DNA from: a virus
Direction: 5' to 3' (one strand)
IMG/VR virus record: IMGVR_UViG_3300032287_002105
Span: 1 to 32,672 of that record
Length of the DNA: 32,672 bases
In this document: positions 12,442-20,699 of the stretch, in pieces
Layout of the letters: the number at the start of each line of letters is the position of its first letter
Position numbering within the stretch: position 1 is the stretch's first letter
Position numbers and translations under genes: made by a program
The notes under the pieces: generated by a model
The model's input: the letters and a program-made list of their open reading frames with translations, nothing else
Database searches by the model: none
Told to the model about the DNA's origin: nothing

Positions 12442-12945
12442 TTACGGATGCTTTGGATTAAAAATCGCATCCTGTTTACGCCAACGATTGTACTCATCAA
12501 GGTAATCATTGATCACCTCAGATTCTTGAACATGTTGGTTCCACATGTGAGCGTTGTCATCAAACTCATCTGCCGTGTACATCCAGATGCGCTGCATGTA
12601 CTCTTGGACTTCGTATGCCGTACCGTCAACCGTCATGTGATCGATTAACCTTGAAACTGTAAAGCTAACTGTGTCCATTACACGGTTTCCGTAGTTAAGG
12701 TCTGGATCGATGGACACCTGTGTAAAGTGTGTGTTGACTTCTACTACAATCTCTTTCGGTTCATACTTACCGACCAACGTAAACTTTACGTTTGCACTGC
12801 AAGCGTGTTGATCACCTTTCGTGTCCATGCCGATAGATGCATTGACGACGCGTACATCTTCTGTCTCGCGAAGATGCTTGATGATGCCGCTGATTGTCTC
12901 TTGCACAGAACCTGTCTGTGTCCAGATTGCCTGATACGTGTTCAT
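12442..12945 (-). CDS. hypothetical protein in the replication block
   Basis: A 167-aa acidic protein. It opens MNTYQAIWTQTGSVQETISG, has a beta-rich centre (ACSANVKFTLVGKYEPKEIV) and ends in a helical Asp/Glu/Trp-rich tail (NDYLDEYNRWRKQDAIF). ATG 12945 has GGGGAA at 12955-12960 on the complement. No membrane segment or known motif seen. It follows the HTH gene with a two-base gap, so the two are co-transcribed. Confidence 0.72.
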   Translation of the reverse strand: MNTYQAIWTQTGSVQETISGIIKHLRETEDVRVVNASIGMDTKGDQHACSANVKFTLVGKYEPKEIVVEVNTHFTQVSIDPDLNYGNRVMDTVSFTVSRLIDHMTVDGTAYEVQEYMQRIWMYTADEFDDNAHMWNQHVQESEVINDYLDEYNRWRKQDAIFNPKHP

Positions 12946-12947
12946 AA

Positions 12948-13223
12948 CTACTGATTCCCCTTCAGTGCAGCAATGATTTGTGCGACCGCTGCAACGTCGC
13001 TATTGTCAAGACCGTAAGCTTGCACGGCCTTCAGAACATCTTCCCCGTAATGGCAACGAATGTTCGCCACTAAGTACATCGCAGCACACTCAGTAAATGT
13101 GACACCAGTAATGTCAGCAATTTCTTTGATGCGCTTTTGTGATGGCATGTTCTTACCACGCCCATACCTTGACACTACACCTTCGGTAACTCCAAGGGCT
13201 CTCGACAGTTCAGCACCACTCAT
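12948..13223 (-). CDS. Cro/CI-type helix-turn-helix regulator
   Basis: A 91-aa protein beginning MSGAELSRALGVTEGVVSRY, a Xre-type HTH at residues 3-28, followed by KNMPSQKRIKEIADITGVTF, the usual continuation of this fold. The rest is helical, with VLKAVQAYGLDNSDVAAVAQ. ATG 13223 has GGGGAAAG (complement of 13228-13234). An inverted repeat at 13236-13260 directly upstream suggests autoregulation. It lies inside the replication operon rather than beside a divergent partner, so a local operon regulator is more likely than a lysogeny repressor. Confidence 0.8.
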   Translation of the reverse strand: MSGAELSRALGVTEGVVSRYGRGKNMPSQKRIKEIADITGVTFTECAAMYLVANIRCHYGEDVLKAVQAYGLDNSDVAAVAQIIAALKGNQ

Positions 13224-13235
13224 TGACTTTCCCCT

Positions 13236-13260
13236 ATCTGCGTTATTACAACACGCAGAT
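13236..13260. promoter_or_regulatory. inverted repeat, likely operator upstream of the HTH gene
   Basis: ATCTGCGT (13236-13243) and ACGCAGAT (13253-13260), nine-base centre. It begins 13 bases before the HTH start codon, directly upstream of its ribosome site. Confidence 0.55.
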
Positions 13261-13261
13261 A

Positions 13262-13699
13262 TTAGCCTGACGTTTCCAATATGTCAATACCATGTATTGA
13301 TTTCATCAATCTCTTTTTAGTCTTGTACGCTTGCGTCTTATGTCCCTTGACATCTTCCACAATGGTTTCCCCATCTTGCTGGTACACAAAGTCAGCTATG
13401 TACACACCAAAGAAGACTCCCTCATGCTCGAGGCGGTAACGTACCTGTCGCTTGAGATCCTTTATCTTTCCTGCCTTCCCCAGAATCAAAAGAGTATTGA
13501 ATCGCTTGAACTCCATCTTTGAATCAAAGTGCCCGTGCTCGATAGAGTACACACGACTGTTGCCGTACTTGCTTTTCTTCTTTGGGATAACAGTCGCGAA
13601 TCCAAGCATTCCACACTTCGTACAATTCACCAGGGTTGTCCCGTGAGCACCTTGTGTCGCTACACCTTCCGTCCCACACTTCTTACACGCGACTGTCAT
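13262..13699 (-). CDS. DUF1064-type PD-(D/E)xK nuclease with zinc ribbon
   Basis: A 145-aa protein. Cys5, Cys8, Cys26 and Cys29 form an N-terminal zinc ribbon. KYGNSRV (44-50) and FDSKMEFKRF (58-67, with a conserved Glu63) lead into the nuclease core: YIADFVY (Asp103) and VEDVKGHKT (Asp116, Lys118), then a helix with KTKKRLM. This matches the DUF1064 family found in phage replication modules, which belongs to the restriction-endonuclease-like fold. A role in resolving or trimming replication and recombination DNA is inferred. It overlaps the upstream HTH gene by 17 bases. Confidence 0.82.
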   Translation of the reverse strand: MTVACKKCGTEGVATQGAHGTTLVNCTKCGMLGFATVIPKKKSKYGNSRVYSIEHGHFDSKMEFKRFNTLLILGKAGKIKDLKRQVRYRLEHEGVFFGVYIADFVYQQDGETIVEDVKGHKTQAYKTKKRLMKSIHGIDILETSG

Positions 13700-14036
13700 C
13701 TTGGCTCGCTCTCATCTCATCTAAGATAGGACCCGTGAGAATGTCTGGCTTCTGTGTTAGCCACCATCTAAGGTTCTCCGGATCGTTGGCTTCCATGTAA
13801 GCACGGATGCTTGCACCATGAAGTAGGAATATCTTCCCCATCTTCTCGCCGGTAAAGATTCCTCGATGCTTGTACACACGTATGGTCGTTGGATTCATCC
13901 GCAGGAATATGGCGGCATCCCTGTAGGTCATCAAGTCATTCTCAATACAAAGCTTCACACGCCTTCGAGGAGCATGCTTGTACCCGCTGTGTTCAGCAAT
14001 CGGATCGTACTTGAGTCTGCGACCTCGCCACTTCAT
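13683..14036 (-). CDS. excisionase-like helix-turn-helix protein
   Basis: A 117-aa protein. The basic N-terminus (MKWRGRRLKYDP) precedes a winged HTH-17-like domain at about 35-80: LMTYRDAAIFLRMNPTTIRV, YKHRGIFTGEKMGKIFLLHG, ASIRAYME. AGGAAAGAG lies upstream of ATG 14036. The family includes excisionases and phage regulators; with no integrase in the window, a regulatory or replication-accessory role is as likely as excision. Confidence 0.72.
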   Translation of the reverse strand: MKWRGRRLKYDPIAEHSGYKHAPRRRVKLCIENDLMTYRDAAIFLRMNPTTIRVYKHRGIFTGEKMGKIFLLHGASIRAYMEANDPENLRWWLTQKPDILTGPILDEMRASQDDSRV

Positions 14037-14440
14037 GGCATTCTCTTTCCTGCGATAAGGTCACGGAACTTCTGTCGGAACCTCTCACGTGCTCTTTCTG
14101 TCTCTTCTGGGTGTGCTTCGATTGCGATGGGTGCACGGTACACACGCCGTGCTTCCGCTTCGTTCGCAGCGATGTGGCGTCCTGCAATCTCGTCCGCCCA
14201 ATCTTCGACTTCTTTGGGTGTTGGTCGAAACTTGCACTCACGGCGAATCTTCATCTCCAGCTCGTTCAAACCTTTAGGGTTGTATGGTTGCGCCAAAGAA
14301 CGGCAAGCCTGGGCATAAAGCTTGCAGTCTGTCTCATCTATCGTGACGCCCTGATAACGCGCCAGAATCGGCACTATGCGGTCCACAACGTGCCTAATTG
14401 CTTCGGCATCCACACCGCTTCGCGTTGCTACTTGGTTCAT
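14033..14440 (-). CDS. hypothetical replication protein, possible helicase loader
   Basis: A 135-aa protein right after the DnaD-like initiator, overlapping it (ATGA). All-helical. The part NPKGLNELEMKIRRECKFRP, then TPKEVEDWADEI, resembles the helical region of phage helicase loaders with an FxPTxxEV-like motif. The C-terminus is a charged helix (EETERARERFRQKFRDLIAG). GGAG lies eight bases before ATG 14440. The loader call rests mainly on position and a short motif. Confidence 0.55.
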   Translation of the reverse strand: MNQVATRSGVDAEAIRHVVDRIVPILARYQGVTIDETDCKLYAQACRSLAQPYNPKGLNELEMKIRRECKFRPTPKEVEDWADEIAGRHIAANEAEARRVYRAPIAIEAHPEETERARERFRQKFRDLIAGKRMP

Positions 14441-15258
14441 TGCATTTGCTCCAATATCGAATCACGAAATCTGTCCGCAACATCAACACTCACACTACGT
14501 TTCGTGGTCTTGATCAGTGCACTACCAGTGACCAAAGAATCCCATTGACTGATGAGGATTGTTGGCTTGTGAGCGTTCTGTAAAACCCAGTTATCCGATA
14601 GCGTAAAAAACGCCGAAATAGACGACTTTATAGTCTCGTCGGGTGTTTTCCCAATAACGCGCTTAAAGTGCGCTCCTAGCGGGGCTAGCGAGGCTGTAGG
14701 GGTGCTCCCGTACTTCTGTGCCCATGCATCCACGTACATAGCTACGCATGCCTTGGCTGTCAATGGCTCGTTTGCGTTAGCAAGCGATGAATTAGTAATT
14801 ACTTCTCTTATACATATATCTTTATCTTTATCTATTTCTTTATTCTTAATTCTTAATTCTATACGCGTGGAATCTTCTGCGGACTCCACTGTGGATTCCG
14901 GTGCGGATTCCGCTGCGGAATGATTGCGTTTAGCAACTACTCTGGTCTTTCGAGCACGATCATCAGCACGTCGTTTTTCCACGTATTCCCGTGATGTTTG
15001 CGTGTCCGTAAATCCCACGAATTCATACTGCCATGCGTCTGTTTCGCGCAGAAGTCCAGCTTGCAGACATTCGGTAAATGCAGCCTCTGTGACGCGCATA
15101 CAGGCGGTAATTGTCTCTACGTCCATAGAGTCCAGCTTGCCGTCTGTGAGGTGCTCTCCGCAGTAGCAGAGCGCATAGATGTACCAACGGAACGCGTCCC
15201 CGGATAAACGGCGGACGCTCTTATTCATTGGTAGTTTAGTGTCGAGTTTTACCCACAT
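14437..15258 (-). CDS. phage replication initiation protein, DnaD/replisome organizer-like
   Basis: From ATG 15258 the product is 273 aa and begins MWVKLDTKLPMNKSVRRLSG, the winged-helix start common to phage replisome organizer proteins; the WH runs to about residue 100 and includes VETITACMRVTEAAFTECLQ. A Lys/Arg-rich linker (EKRRADDRARKTRVVAKR) and a low-complexity Ser/Glu stretch follow. The C-terminal half (YVDAWAQKYGSTPTASLAPL) is a helical domain like the partner-binding ends of DnaD-type initiators. AGGGGAAATT just before ATG 15258 fixes the start; the longer frame to 15366 is rejected. It probably opens the origin or loads the helicase. Confidence 0.78.
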   Translation of the reverse strand: MWVKLDTKLPMNKSVRRLSGDAFRWYIYALCYCGEHLTDGKLDSMDVETITACMRVTEAAFTECLQAGLLRETDAWQYEFVGFTDTQTSREYVEKRRADDRARKTRVVAKRNHSAAESAPESTVESAEDSTRIELRIKNKEIDKDKDICIREVITNSSLANANEPLTAKACVAMYVDAWAQKYGSTPTASLAPLGAHFKRVIGKTPDETIKSSISAFFTLSDNWVLQNAHKPTILISQWDSLVTGSALIKTTKRSVSVDVADRFRDSILEQMQ

Positions 15259-15281
15259 AATTTCCCCTTGTGATGCAAAGA

Positions 15282-15301
15282 ACCCGGCTACAAAACCGGG
15301 T
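15282..15301. repeat. hairpin ACCCGG/CCGGGT upstream of the initiator gene
   Basis: Six-bp stem with an eight-base loop, between the stop at 15309 and the GGGGAAA site at 15261-15267. On the minus strand TTC TTT follows, so it could be a weak terminator. Confidence 0.55.
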
Positions 15302-15308
15302 CCCTCTT

Positions 15309-15668
15309 CTATCTCATTCGCGCAATGTCTAGCATTGCTGATCGCAGTACGGTTGTAAGTAGCCATCTTGGTTTCTTGCTATCACAAAACTGCTGAAGAT
15401 GACTATGTACTGTTTCCCCCAGGTTGATCTGTAGTCTTTCTTCCCTACGTGAAACCGCTCGCTTGAGCACTGGTTGCAATGCTCCGCTGATAAGAAGCTG
15501 TGCTGCTTCCCGTGCTAGTGCAGATATTGTCAACCCGCGACGTTCTGCGGCGGCTTGTATAAAGTCCATCTCATCCTTCGCAAAGCGCAACATGAAAGGA
15601 CGGTAGCCGACAGTAACGCGACTTCCTACCTTCACGGCCTTGCGAGCATGAAAAGCGTATTCAGGCAT
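15309..15668 (-). CDS. ribbon-helix-helix-like DNA-binding protein
   Basis: A 119-aa basic protein. YRPFMLRFAKDEMDFIQAAA and ERRGLTISALAREAAQLLIS (about 22-61) have the strand-helix-helix pattern of Arc/MetJ (CopG-type) repressors. A second similar piece (LQINLGETVHSHLQQF, KKPRWLLTTVLRSAMLDI) suggests two RHH units in one chain. Its start overlaps the end of the previous gene by eight bases. Probably a transcriptional regulator or DNA-partitioning-like protein of the early operon. Confidence 0.65.
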   Translation of the reverse strand: MPEYAFHARKAVKVGSRVTVGYRPFMLRFAKDEMDFIQAAAERRGLTISALAREAAQLLISGALQPVLKRAVSRREERLQINLGETVHSHLQQFCDSKKPRWLLTTVLRSAMLDIARMR

Positions 15669-15933
15669 TAAACTTTTCTATTTCCTTCCAAATCCTGAAG
15701 GCAATAAACCTTCGTCCCTCTGACCACTTCCTTAGGTCGTAGTCAAAGCTAATCGCGCCGACGACATCACCCTTCCATGAAACCTGAATGATACGAATAT
15801 ATTCCGGCTCATTCTTTGTCGTGATGTTTGTTAGCGTCAGTCCGTCACAGTAAACCGGGCGAACCCAACGAGCAAACTTAGCACTCGTTGGGAACTCCTC
15901 GGAAATAAACGCATCAACATCGCGAAGTGTCAT
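15661..15933 (-). CDS. hypothetical protein, 90 aa
   Basis: Starts MTLRDVDAFISEEFPTSAKF, has a beta-rich centre (EYIRIIQVSWKGDVVGAISF) and ends with a basic-aromatic helix (RRFIAFRIWKEIEKF). ATG 15933 overlaps the previous stop (ATGA) and the gene end overlaps the RHH gene. Not recognised. Its place between the Gp157-like and RHH genes suggests an early recombination or replication accessory. Confidence 0.72.
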   Translation of the reverse strand: MTLRDVDAFISEEFPTSAKFARWVRPVYCDGLTLTNITTKNEPEYIRIIQVSWKGDVVGAISFDYDLRKWSEGRRFIAFRIWKEIEKFNA

Positions 15934-16478
15934 AGCGTCTTGATCGCCATGCTTTCCTCAGCAGGGATAACCTCAAATGCATCCGTATCCGCTGGTAGGT
16001 TTTCAATACTTACCTTGGAGACGAGAACCTTCTTTGTGGTCACTACTGCTTCCGGTACATTTGCTTCCGCCCAGGCAATTGCCTTCTCGTCATCCTTGAC
16101 AACGATACGAGGATTCTTCTTGCGGAAGCTGACTGTGCCATAGACACACCGGTAGGTTTTGCTTCCCCGTGGTAGGTTGCCTTCAGCGACCATGCGAATC
16201 TCGTCGTGGTGCTTGAGTTTGTACCACTCAACACGTGCAGATAACTGACTGATAAGTTTGTTGGCATTCTCAACGATGGCGTTCAACGCAATCTTACGTG
16301 CTGCAAGATCCGATTCCATTTCCATGAGGTTAGACATGTAACGCTCAAGGTCGTGAATGGTTTCCACGCGCTTGATGTACTTGGAGCTGTCCTCCACCAT
16401 GCCGATGATTTCGCCCGTTTCGATATCCACTAGCCAATCCCCACATTGTTCTACTTGCTGAAGACTTTGCTCGTCCAT
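15930..16478 (-). CDS. Gp157-like (Siphovirus Gp157/Gam-like) protein
   Basis: A 182-aa protein. A long coiled-coil helix at about 38-95 (HDLERYMSNLMEMESDLAAR, NAIVENANKLISQLSARVEW) precedes a beta hairpin and the family-typical end: YRCVYGTVSFRKKNPRIVVK, then AIAWAEANVPEAVVTTKKVL. Gp157 proteins are encoded beside ERF or RecT annealing genes and are thought to act like nuclease inhibitors such as Mu Gam; this gene is two steps from an ERF gene. GGGGGAG lies just before ATG 16478. Confidence 0.72.
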   Translation of the reverse strand: MDEQSLQQVEQCGDWLVDIETGEIIGMVEDSSKYIKRVETIHDLERYMSNLMEMESDLAARKIALNAIVENANKLISQLSARVEWYKLKHHDEIRMVAEGNLPRGSKTYRCVYGTVSFRKKNPRIVVKDDEKAIAWAEANVPEAVVTTKKVLVSKVSIENLPADTDAFEVIPAEESMAIKTL

Positions 16479-16747
16479 TTCTCCCCCTTGTCATCTTTCC
16501 AGCTAACTCTGTCTGCATCGAGCACGAACACGATGCCTACTGGCTCACCCATCAGGTCGCATCTTTGTACGACAATGTAATCTGTGCCTTCGTACTGATG
16601 ACCAATGGTCTTAGCGAACACACGCTCGCCACGCTGGTTTGTGTACTGCACGATGGTGTCGTCCTGCACACGCTTAGGAAGCAGTGCGAACCCACCAACG
16701 ATAAAACCAAACAGCGAACAAAAGATGCTTACGAGTATGTAACTCAT
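16451..16747 (-). CDS. small membrane-anchored hypothetical protein
   Basis: A 98-aa protein with one N-terminal helix (YILVSIFCSLFGFIVGGFAL, residues 3-22) and a beta-rich soluble part with YIVVQRCDLMGEPVGIVFVL. The start overlaps the ERF stop (ATGA), and its end overlaps the Gp157-like gene by 28 bases, an unusually long overlap. No family recognised; the membrane anchor is odd inside a recombination operon. Confidence 0.7.
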   Translation of the reverse strand: MSYILVSIFCSLFGFIVGGFALLPKRVQDDTIVQYTNQRGERVFAKTIGHQYEGTDYIVVQRCDLMGEPVGIVFVLDADRVSWKDDKGEKWTSKVFSK

Positions 16748-17403
16748 TTCTTTTCCTGTAACTTTCTAAGTGCCAAGGTGTAGCCTTCCGGTGATGGCTT
16801 ATCCGTACCGGAAAACTCCATGTAGATTTCCTTCTTGCGGTCAGGCGTTAAGTCTGTGCCATAGCGTTGATTTACTGCCAGCCAGAACTGATCGCCAATA
16901 CCAATCTGTTTTTGTGCAGGGATAACAGTGTGTGTTGCTGCATTGCCGTCGTCATCCTCGTCCGTTGCAAGAGCAAGCAAGGATGCAAGCGAGAATCGCC
17001 GTGCGTATGTTTGTGCAGCTCCGAGACCGTGTGCGTCAAACTTAGCAACAGGGACAATGCTGTAGGATTCAATCCACTGACCGGATAGATGTATACAACG
17101 TGACAACGCTGTAATAGTGAACACCGATGTCTCTTGAAACGTCTCTACAACTTGGTCTGTTTCCTCGTTGTTCTGCTTGCGACGCATTGTGACGTTATGA
17201 GTAGAGCCCTCAGTAACAGTCTGCGTGATAAAGCATCCGTGCTTGACAAGGATAGGACGTACAGTGTCCAGAATAGCATCCAAGGATGCGTACTTACTCT
17301 TGAATGCAGGATTCTTTGAATCCTTTATAATCGCCCGCAACTCATTGTGGACACCCACAAGAGCAACTGCGATTTGGTCTAACTGATCGCTTGTTCGCGT
17401 CAT
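16744..17403 (-). CDS. ERF family single-strand annealing protein
   Basis: From ATG 17403 the product is 219 aa. It shows the ERF pattern: NPAFKSKYASLDAILDTVRP near the start, LSRCIHLSGQWIESYSIVPV in the middle, and the signature GLGAAQTYARRFSLASLLAL followed by ATDEDDDGNAA (about 126-156). ERF proteins anneal complementary single strands during phage recombination and circularisation. GGAGG five bases before ATG 17403 decides the start. A C-terminal helical tail (about 165-219) may bind a partner such as SSB. Confidence 0.92.
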   Translation of the reverse strand: MTRTSDQLDQIAVALVGVHNELRAIIKDSKNPAFKSKYASLDAILDTVRPILVKHGCFITQTVTEGSTHNVTMRRKQNNEETDQVVETFQETSVFTITALSRCIHLSGQWIESYSIVPVAKFDAHGLGAAQTYARRFSLASLLALATDEDDDGNAATHTVIPAQKQIGIGDQFWLAVNQRYGTDLTPDRKKEIYMEFSGTDKPSPEGYTLALRKLQEKK

Positions 17404-17439
17404 AACTACCTCCATATGAAGGCATTATGTCACACGAGT

Positions 17440-17679
17440 TCACGCTCCGTCAATATTTATGCGTTCAATCCTAATGCGTATTCCCAAAATCTTGGCTTGC
17501 TCGTGTCTATTGTTGGTTCCGAGAGCCTTTGATATACGGTACATGTGCCACTCAAGAGTACGCTCGCTTTTATGTAAGACTTTGGCAGCACCAGCAAAAC
17601 CAAGCTGAGTGACGGCAGCCCATACCCGTTTTTGTTGCCGGGTTAAAACTTTTTGGGTTGCAGTCTCTTGGGTATTCAT
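17440..17679 (-). CDS. LuxR/GerE-type helix-turn-helix protein
   Basis: A 79-aa protein. TRQQKRVWAAVTQLGFAGAA, KVLHKSERTLEWHMYRISKA and LGTNNRHEQAKIL (about 13-65) follow the GerE fold: the first helix after a T-x-x-Q, a helix-turn-helix with K-S-x-R-T-x-E-x-H-x, then the closing helix. It lacks any receiver or ligand domain. It is the first gene of the replication operon, right after the tail genes, so it may control the early block. Only a weak ribosome site precedes ATG 17679. Confidence 0.75.
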   Translation of the reverse strand: MNTQETATQKVLTRQQKRVWAAVTQLGFAGAAKVLHKSERTLEWHMYRISKALGTNNRHEQAKILGIRIRIERINIDGA

Positions 17680-17688
17680 GGCTTTCTG

Positions 17689-17717
17689 TGTATACTCTGA
17701 TTGCTACCGTTTCATAA
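17689..17717 (-). promoter_or_regulatory. candidate promoter of the recombination-replication operon
   Basis: On the minus strand TTATGA, 17 bases, TATACA, just upstream of the LuxR-type gene. The -35 match is poor (3/6); the -10 match is good. Confidence 0.35.
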
Positions 17718-17737
17718 TTTCCCCATTACGTAGCGAG

Positions 17738-17761
17738 GCCCGCTTGTTCCCCCAGGCGGGC
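17738..17761. terminator. hairpin at the end of the tail operon
   Basis: GCCCGC (17738-17743) and GCGGGC (17756-17761). TTCTTTA follows on the plus strand. On the minus strand, where the tail operon ends (17766), no T-run follows, so termination there would be weak. Confidence 0.5.
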
Positions 17762-17765
17762 TTCT

Positions 17766-20699
17766 TTATGTCAGGACAACTTCCCACGTTGCTCCTAAGT
17801 CAGTAGACCTACAAACCTTCTTTGTTCCACCAATGTCAAAGATTGCGTAAAGCATTCCGCCAAGGCGTGGATCGTAGCTCGTATCCAGCACCTTACCTAC
17901 CTGCGGTGTCACACTGTTTATTGTGCAGTTTGCTGCCGTTGTCCATGTAAGACCATTATTCTTACTGAGTCGGTACTTAATGTTCCCTGGTGATGCTGTT
18001 GTTCCATCATCATAAATGATGATCATCAATCCACGGTTTGTGTCTGCTTCGAATCCTGCTGTCCCTGCTGTCACTGTCAGGTAGTCTCCCTTCGTGGCGC
18101 CGTTATCTGTCGTGTAACTGAGCGTGTAACTTGTACTTCCCTTGATGAGGATATAGATATAGTCGCCGTTGTTCTCTGCGTCTCGAAGCTTCACGATGTT
18201 GTCGCTTGTTATCACCGTACCGGGGATGCGGTCAGTCAGTGGGTTGTCTTGCCATCGAACGTTTATCTTTGTGGCTTTACCAAGCATCAGGAATCCTTTG
18301 TTCTTGAATGCTTCAATCGCTGAATAGACTTCCTGTAGAACATCCCGGAACCATACGCGATGCCTATGGCTTGTGTGTACCGGGTTGATGTTCTGGCTTT
18401 TCGTTAGGTAGTCAGCATGGTGGTTCACTTCACCGAGTCCCCAGGATGTGCTAGTGTAGTATCTGCCTTGAGCGTCTATCGTGGAATCCGATCCACGGTT
18501 ACTACTATCGCTTGTCCGGATAAGGTCTACTGTGCCTGTCGTGACAATGTCACCTGCTGTATCTAATAATCCACCGTGAGCGATACCACGGAGCAATGAC
18601 ACACCACCAAGGTACAACGCGCTATCGGTACCACCATTGATGTCAAATGGGTCGTACAAGTCTGGTGGGAAGTTCCCGTTTATGCGGTCAAAGACTGTCT
18701 GTGCTGTAATTGTTCCTGCCGTTATTTGATGGCCATACGAAAAGTCGGTCCCGGATGTTGCGTTAGGTGTAAGCAAGGCGCCTCCACCGTACAACCACGT
18801 AGCAAGCCCAGTATCACCATTGAGGTAGCAGTCGCGTAACGGTGGTTGTGATGCGGCACACGTACCACCACCAGGTTGTGCCACGGACCGAGTCATAACC
18901 CAACCAGGATGACGAACGATGCTGTTATCACTGGCATTGACTTGGGATGCAAGACCGGCGATTGTAAGCATGCTTACCGTATAGGTAGTAACGCCCGTTG
19001 AACCACCAACCGTCATCTGCCAATGTACATCAGACTCTTCTTCGTTCCTGCCATCGCGATCCTGCTGCCAAAATCTGCGCCCGTAGTAGTAAGTTGTCGT
19101 TCCAGCTTCCGCAACAATGGCCGGTGTAATGCGTTCATACACAGATGTAGGCGTATCGGGTACATACGTTGAGTCTGTGTTTGTGTACTTTAAAGTCGTC
19201 GTACCGATGTCTATTGCGCCAGACGAGACGCGCAATCTCTGGCACGAAGTAACACCCCAGTACGCGCTATCAACGCTCTCTGAGCCAGCGTAAGACGTGC
19301 TGGCCGTATTCTTTCGTGGATACGGATTATCCTTTGGGTCTTTGTCTGGCATTGCGCCCAGAGACTGCGAATCAGGCGAGCACAAGTCTAGAGTTACGGT
19401 AGCGTAGGACGTCGTCGCGGCTGTTACATTCCATGACTTCGTATTGCCGTGATAGTCAGTCAGAGTAATAGTGCCAGGTACGCTTGTGCCGCTTTGTGCC
19501 TTGACTTGCACATCCAAGTACCGGTAACCAGACATGCCCTCAAACGGTAAATACGTCCTGTCGTTACCTGTACCAGAAATGGAACGGTTGTTAGTCTCTG
19601 CGACTGACCATCCCGTGAAGCGCCATCCACGGAACAGAACCCGTGTATCACTGCTGCTGTCTCCATTAGCAGTTAGGCTTGCTGTAGTGATGGCTGCGCT
19701 TATGTATGCAGGCACACCATTCAATGCAGTGGTCAAAGAACTACTGCCACCAGATGTCGTTATGTTTGAAACAAAAGAATACTTGTAAAAAACATCCGTG
19801 CCGGCAATCGAACCAGTGCCAGTGATGTCACGATATCCAGTGGTTTCGTAATCAAAGCCTGTTACACGAACGGTTAGACTATCGGGATATGCACCTTCCC
19901 ACGCTCTCATTCTTGCAGCTAACCCAACATTGGCGGCTAGTCTAGCAGACGATGTTAGAACTACATCGGTTGCCTCGGTTGCATAAGATGTTCCAGTGGT
20001 TGACCAGTTGCCAGCCGTCTGCCGATCATAAGAATGGCTGTGTGTCGCTTGGTAAGGCGTTACAGTGTTGACCTTGATATTAGTGATGCTTGATGATGCC
20101 GTGCCTGTGTCTTCACATCGCTGAGTAAGACCAGCGGTAAAGTCATATGTGGCTGTCGCACCACCGCCTGCTCCAACTGTCCCTGTTGCCGTTGTACCGG
20201 TTCCTGCAAGCGTCAAAGTAGCGGTACAAGTTGCTGATGGTTTTGCCTGCTCATATACGTCATATGTCGTATAAGGCGGAAACTGTGTCGGGGCTGAAGA
20301 AACAGAATATGCAGTCTCTGTAATGTTCCACAGTACATTCGTGGCTACACTTGCAGACCAACTCCCGGTTATAGTTCCAGAGACATCACGATAATCCAAA
20401 ACAGTCTCAGTGCCGGATGCAACCGTGATTGTATTGGTCGCTGTTTGTCCGTTTCCGTTGGCTACATTTACGGTAAGTAGAATCTGCCAAGACCATGGAT
20501 TCCCTGGGCGGTTTCTAACTGTGTTGGTCATACTCATCGACCAAGTACCAGACCAACCCATATGACCACCGACAGATCCATCAACCTTGCCGACCTTGAG
20601 TACAAAAGGCACTAGGTTACTGGGATAAACAGTCCATTCCCAACCGATACTGATATCTGCTGCACTGGTCGCAGTTCTGCTAACGTCAAGGTATGCCAT
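17766..20699 (-). CDS. large tail or receptor-binding protein with Asp-box repeats
   Basis: A 977-aa Ser/Thr/Gly-rich beta protein, last of the tail operon. The N-terminal 400 residues consist of repeated beta-sandwich-like stretches (Thr/Ser strands with SYATEATD, SGTGNDRTYLPFEG). Near the C-terminus SKNNGLTW (912-919) and RSTDLGATW (964-972) fit the Asp-box (SxDxGxTW) of sialidase/BNR-type beta-propellers. Position after the hub and these domains suggest a tail-tip fibre that binds surface glycans. ATG 20699 overlaps the upstream stop (TAATG). Confidence 0.7.
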   Translation of the reverse strand: MAYLDVSRTATSAADISIGWEWTVYPSNLVPFVLKVGKVDGSVGGHMGWSGTWSMSMTNTVRNRPGNPWSWQILLTVNVANGNGQTATNTITVASGTETVLDYRDVSGTITGSWSASVATNVLWNITETAYSVSSAPTQFPPYTTYDVYEQAKPSATCTATLTLAGTGTTATGTVGAGGGATATYDFTAGLTQRCEDTGTASSSITNIKVNTVTPYQATHSHSYDRQTAGNWSTTGTSYATEATDVVLTSSARLAANVGLAARMRAWEGAYPDSLTVRVTGFDYETTGYRDITGTGSIAGTDVFYKYSFVSNITTSGGSSSLTTALNGVPAYISAAITTASLTANGDSSSDTRVLFRGWRFTGWSVAETNNRSISGTGNDRTYLPFEGMSGYRYLDVQVKAQSGTSVPGTITLTDYHGNTKSWNVTAATTSYATVTLDLCSPDSQSLGAMPDKDPKDNPYPRKNTASTSYAGSESVDSAYWGVTSCQRLRVSSGAIDIGTTTLKYTNTDSTYVPDTPTSVYERITPAIVAEAGTTTYYYGRRFWQQDRDGRNEEESDVHWQMTVGGSTGVTTYTVSMLTIAGLASQVNASDNSIVRHPGWVMTRSVAQPGGGTCAASQPPLRDCYLNGDTGLATWLYGGGALLTPNATSGTDFSYGHQITAGTITAQTVFDRINGNFPPDLYDPFDINGGTDSALYLGGVSLLRGIAHGGLLDTAGDIVTTGTVDLIRTSDSSNRGSDSTIDAQGRYYTSTSWGLGEVNHHADYLTKSQNINPVHTSHRHRVWFRDVLQEVYSAIEAFKNKGFLMLGKATKINVRWQDNPLTDRIPGTVITSDNIVKLRDAENNGDYIYILIKGSTSYTLSYTTDNGATKGDYLTVTAGTAGFEADTNRGLMIIIYDDGTTASPGNIKYRLSKNNGLTWTTAANCTINSVTPQVGKVLDTSYDPRLGGMLYAIFDIGGTKKVCRSTDLGATWEVVLT

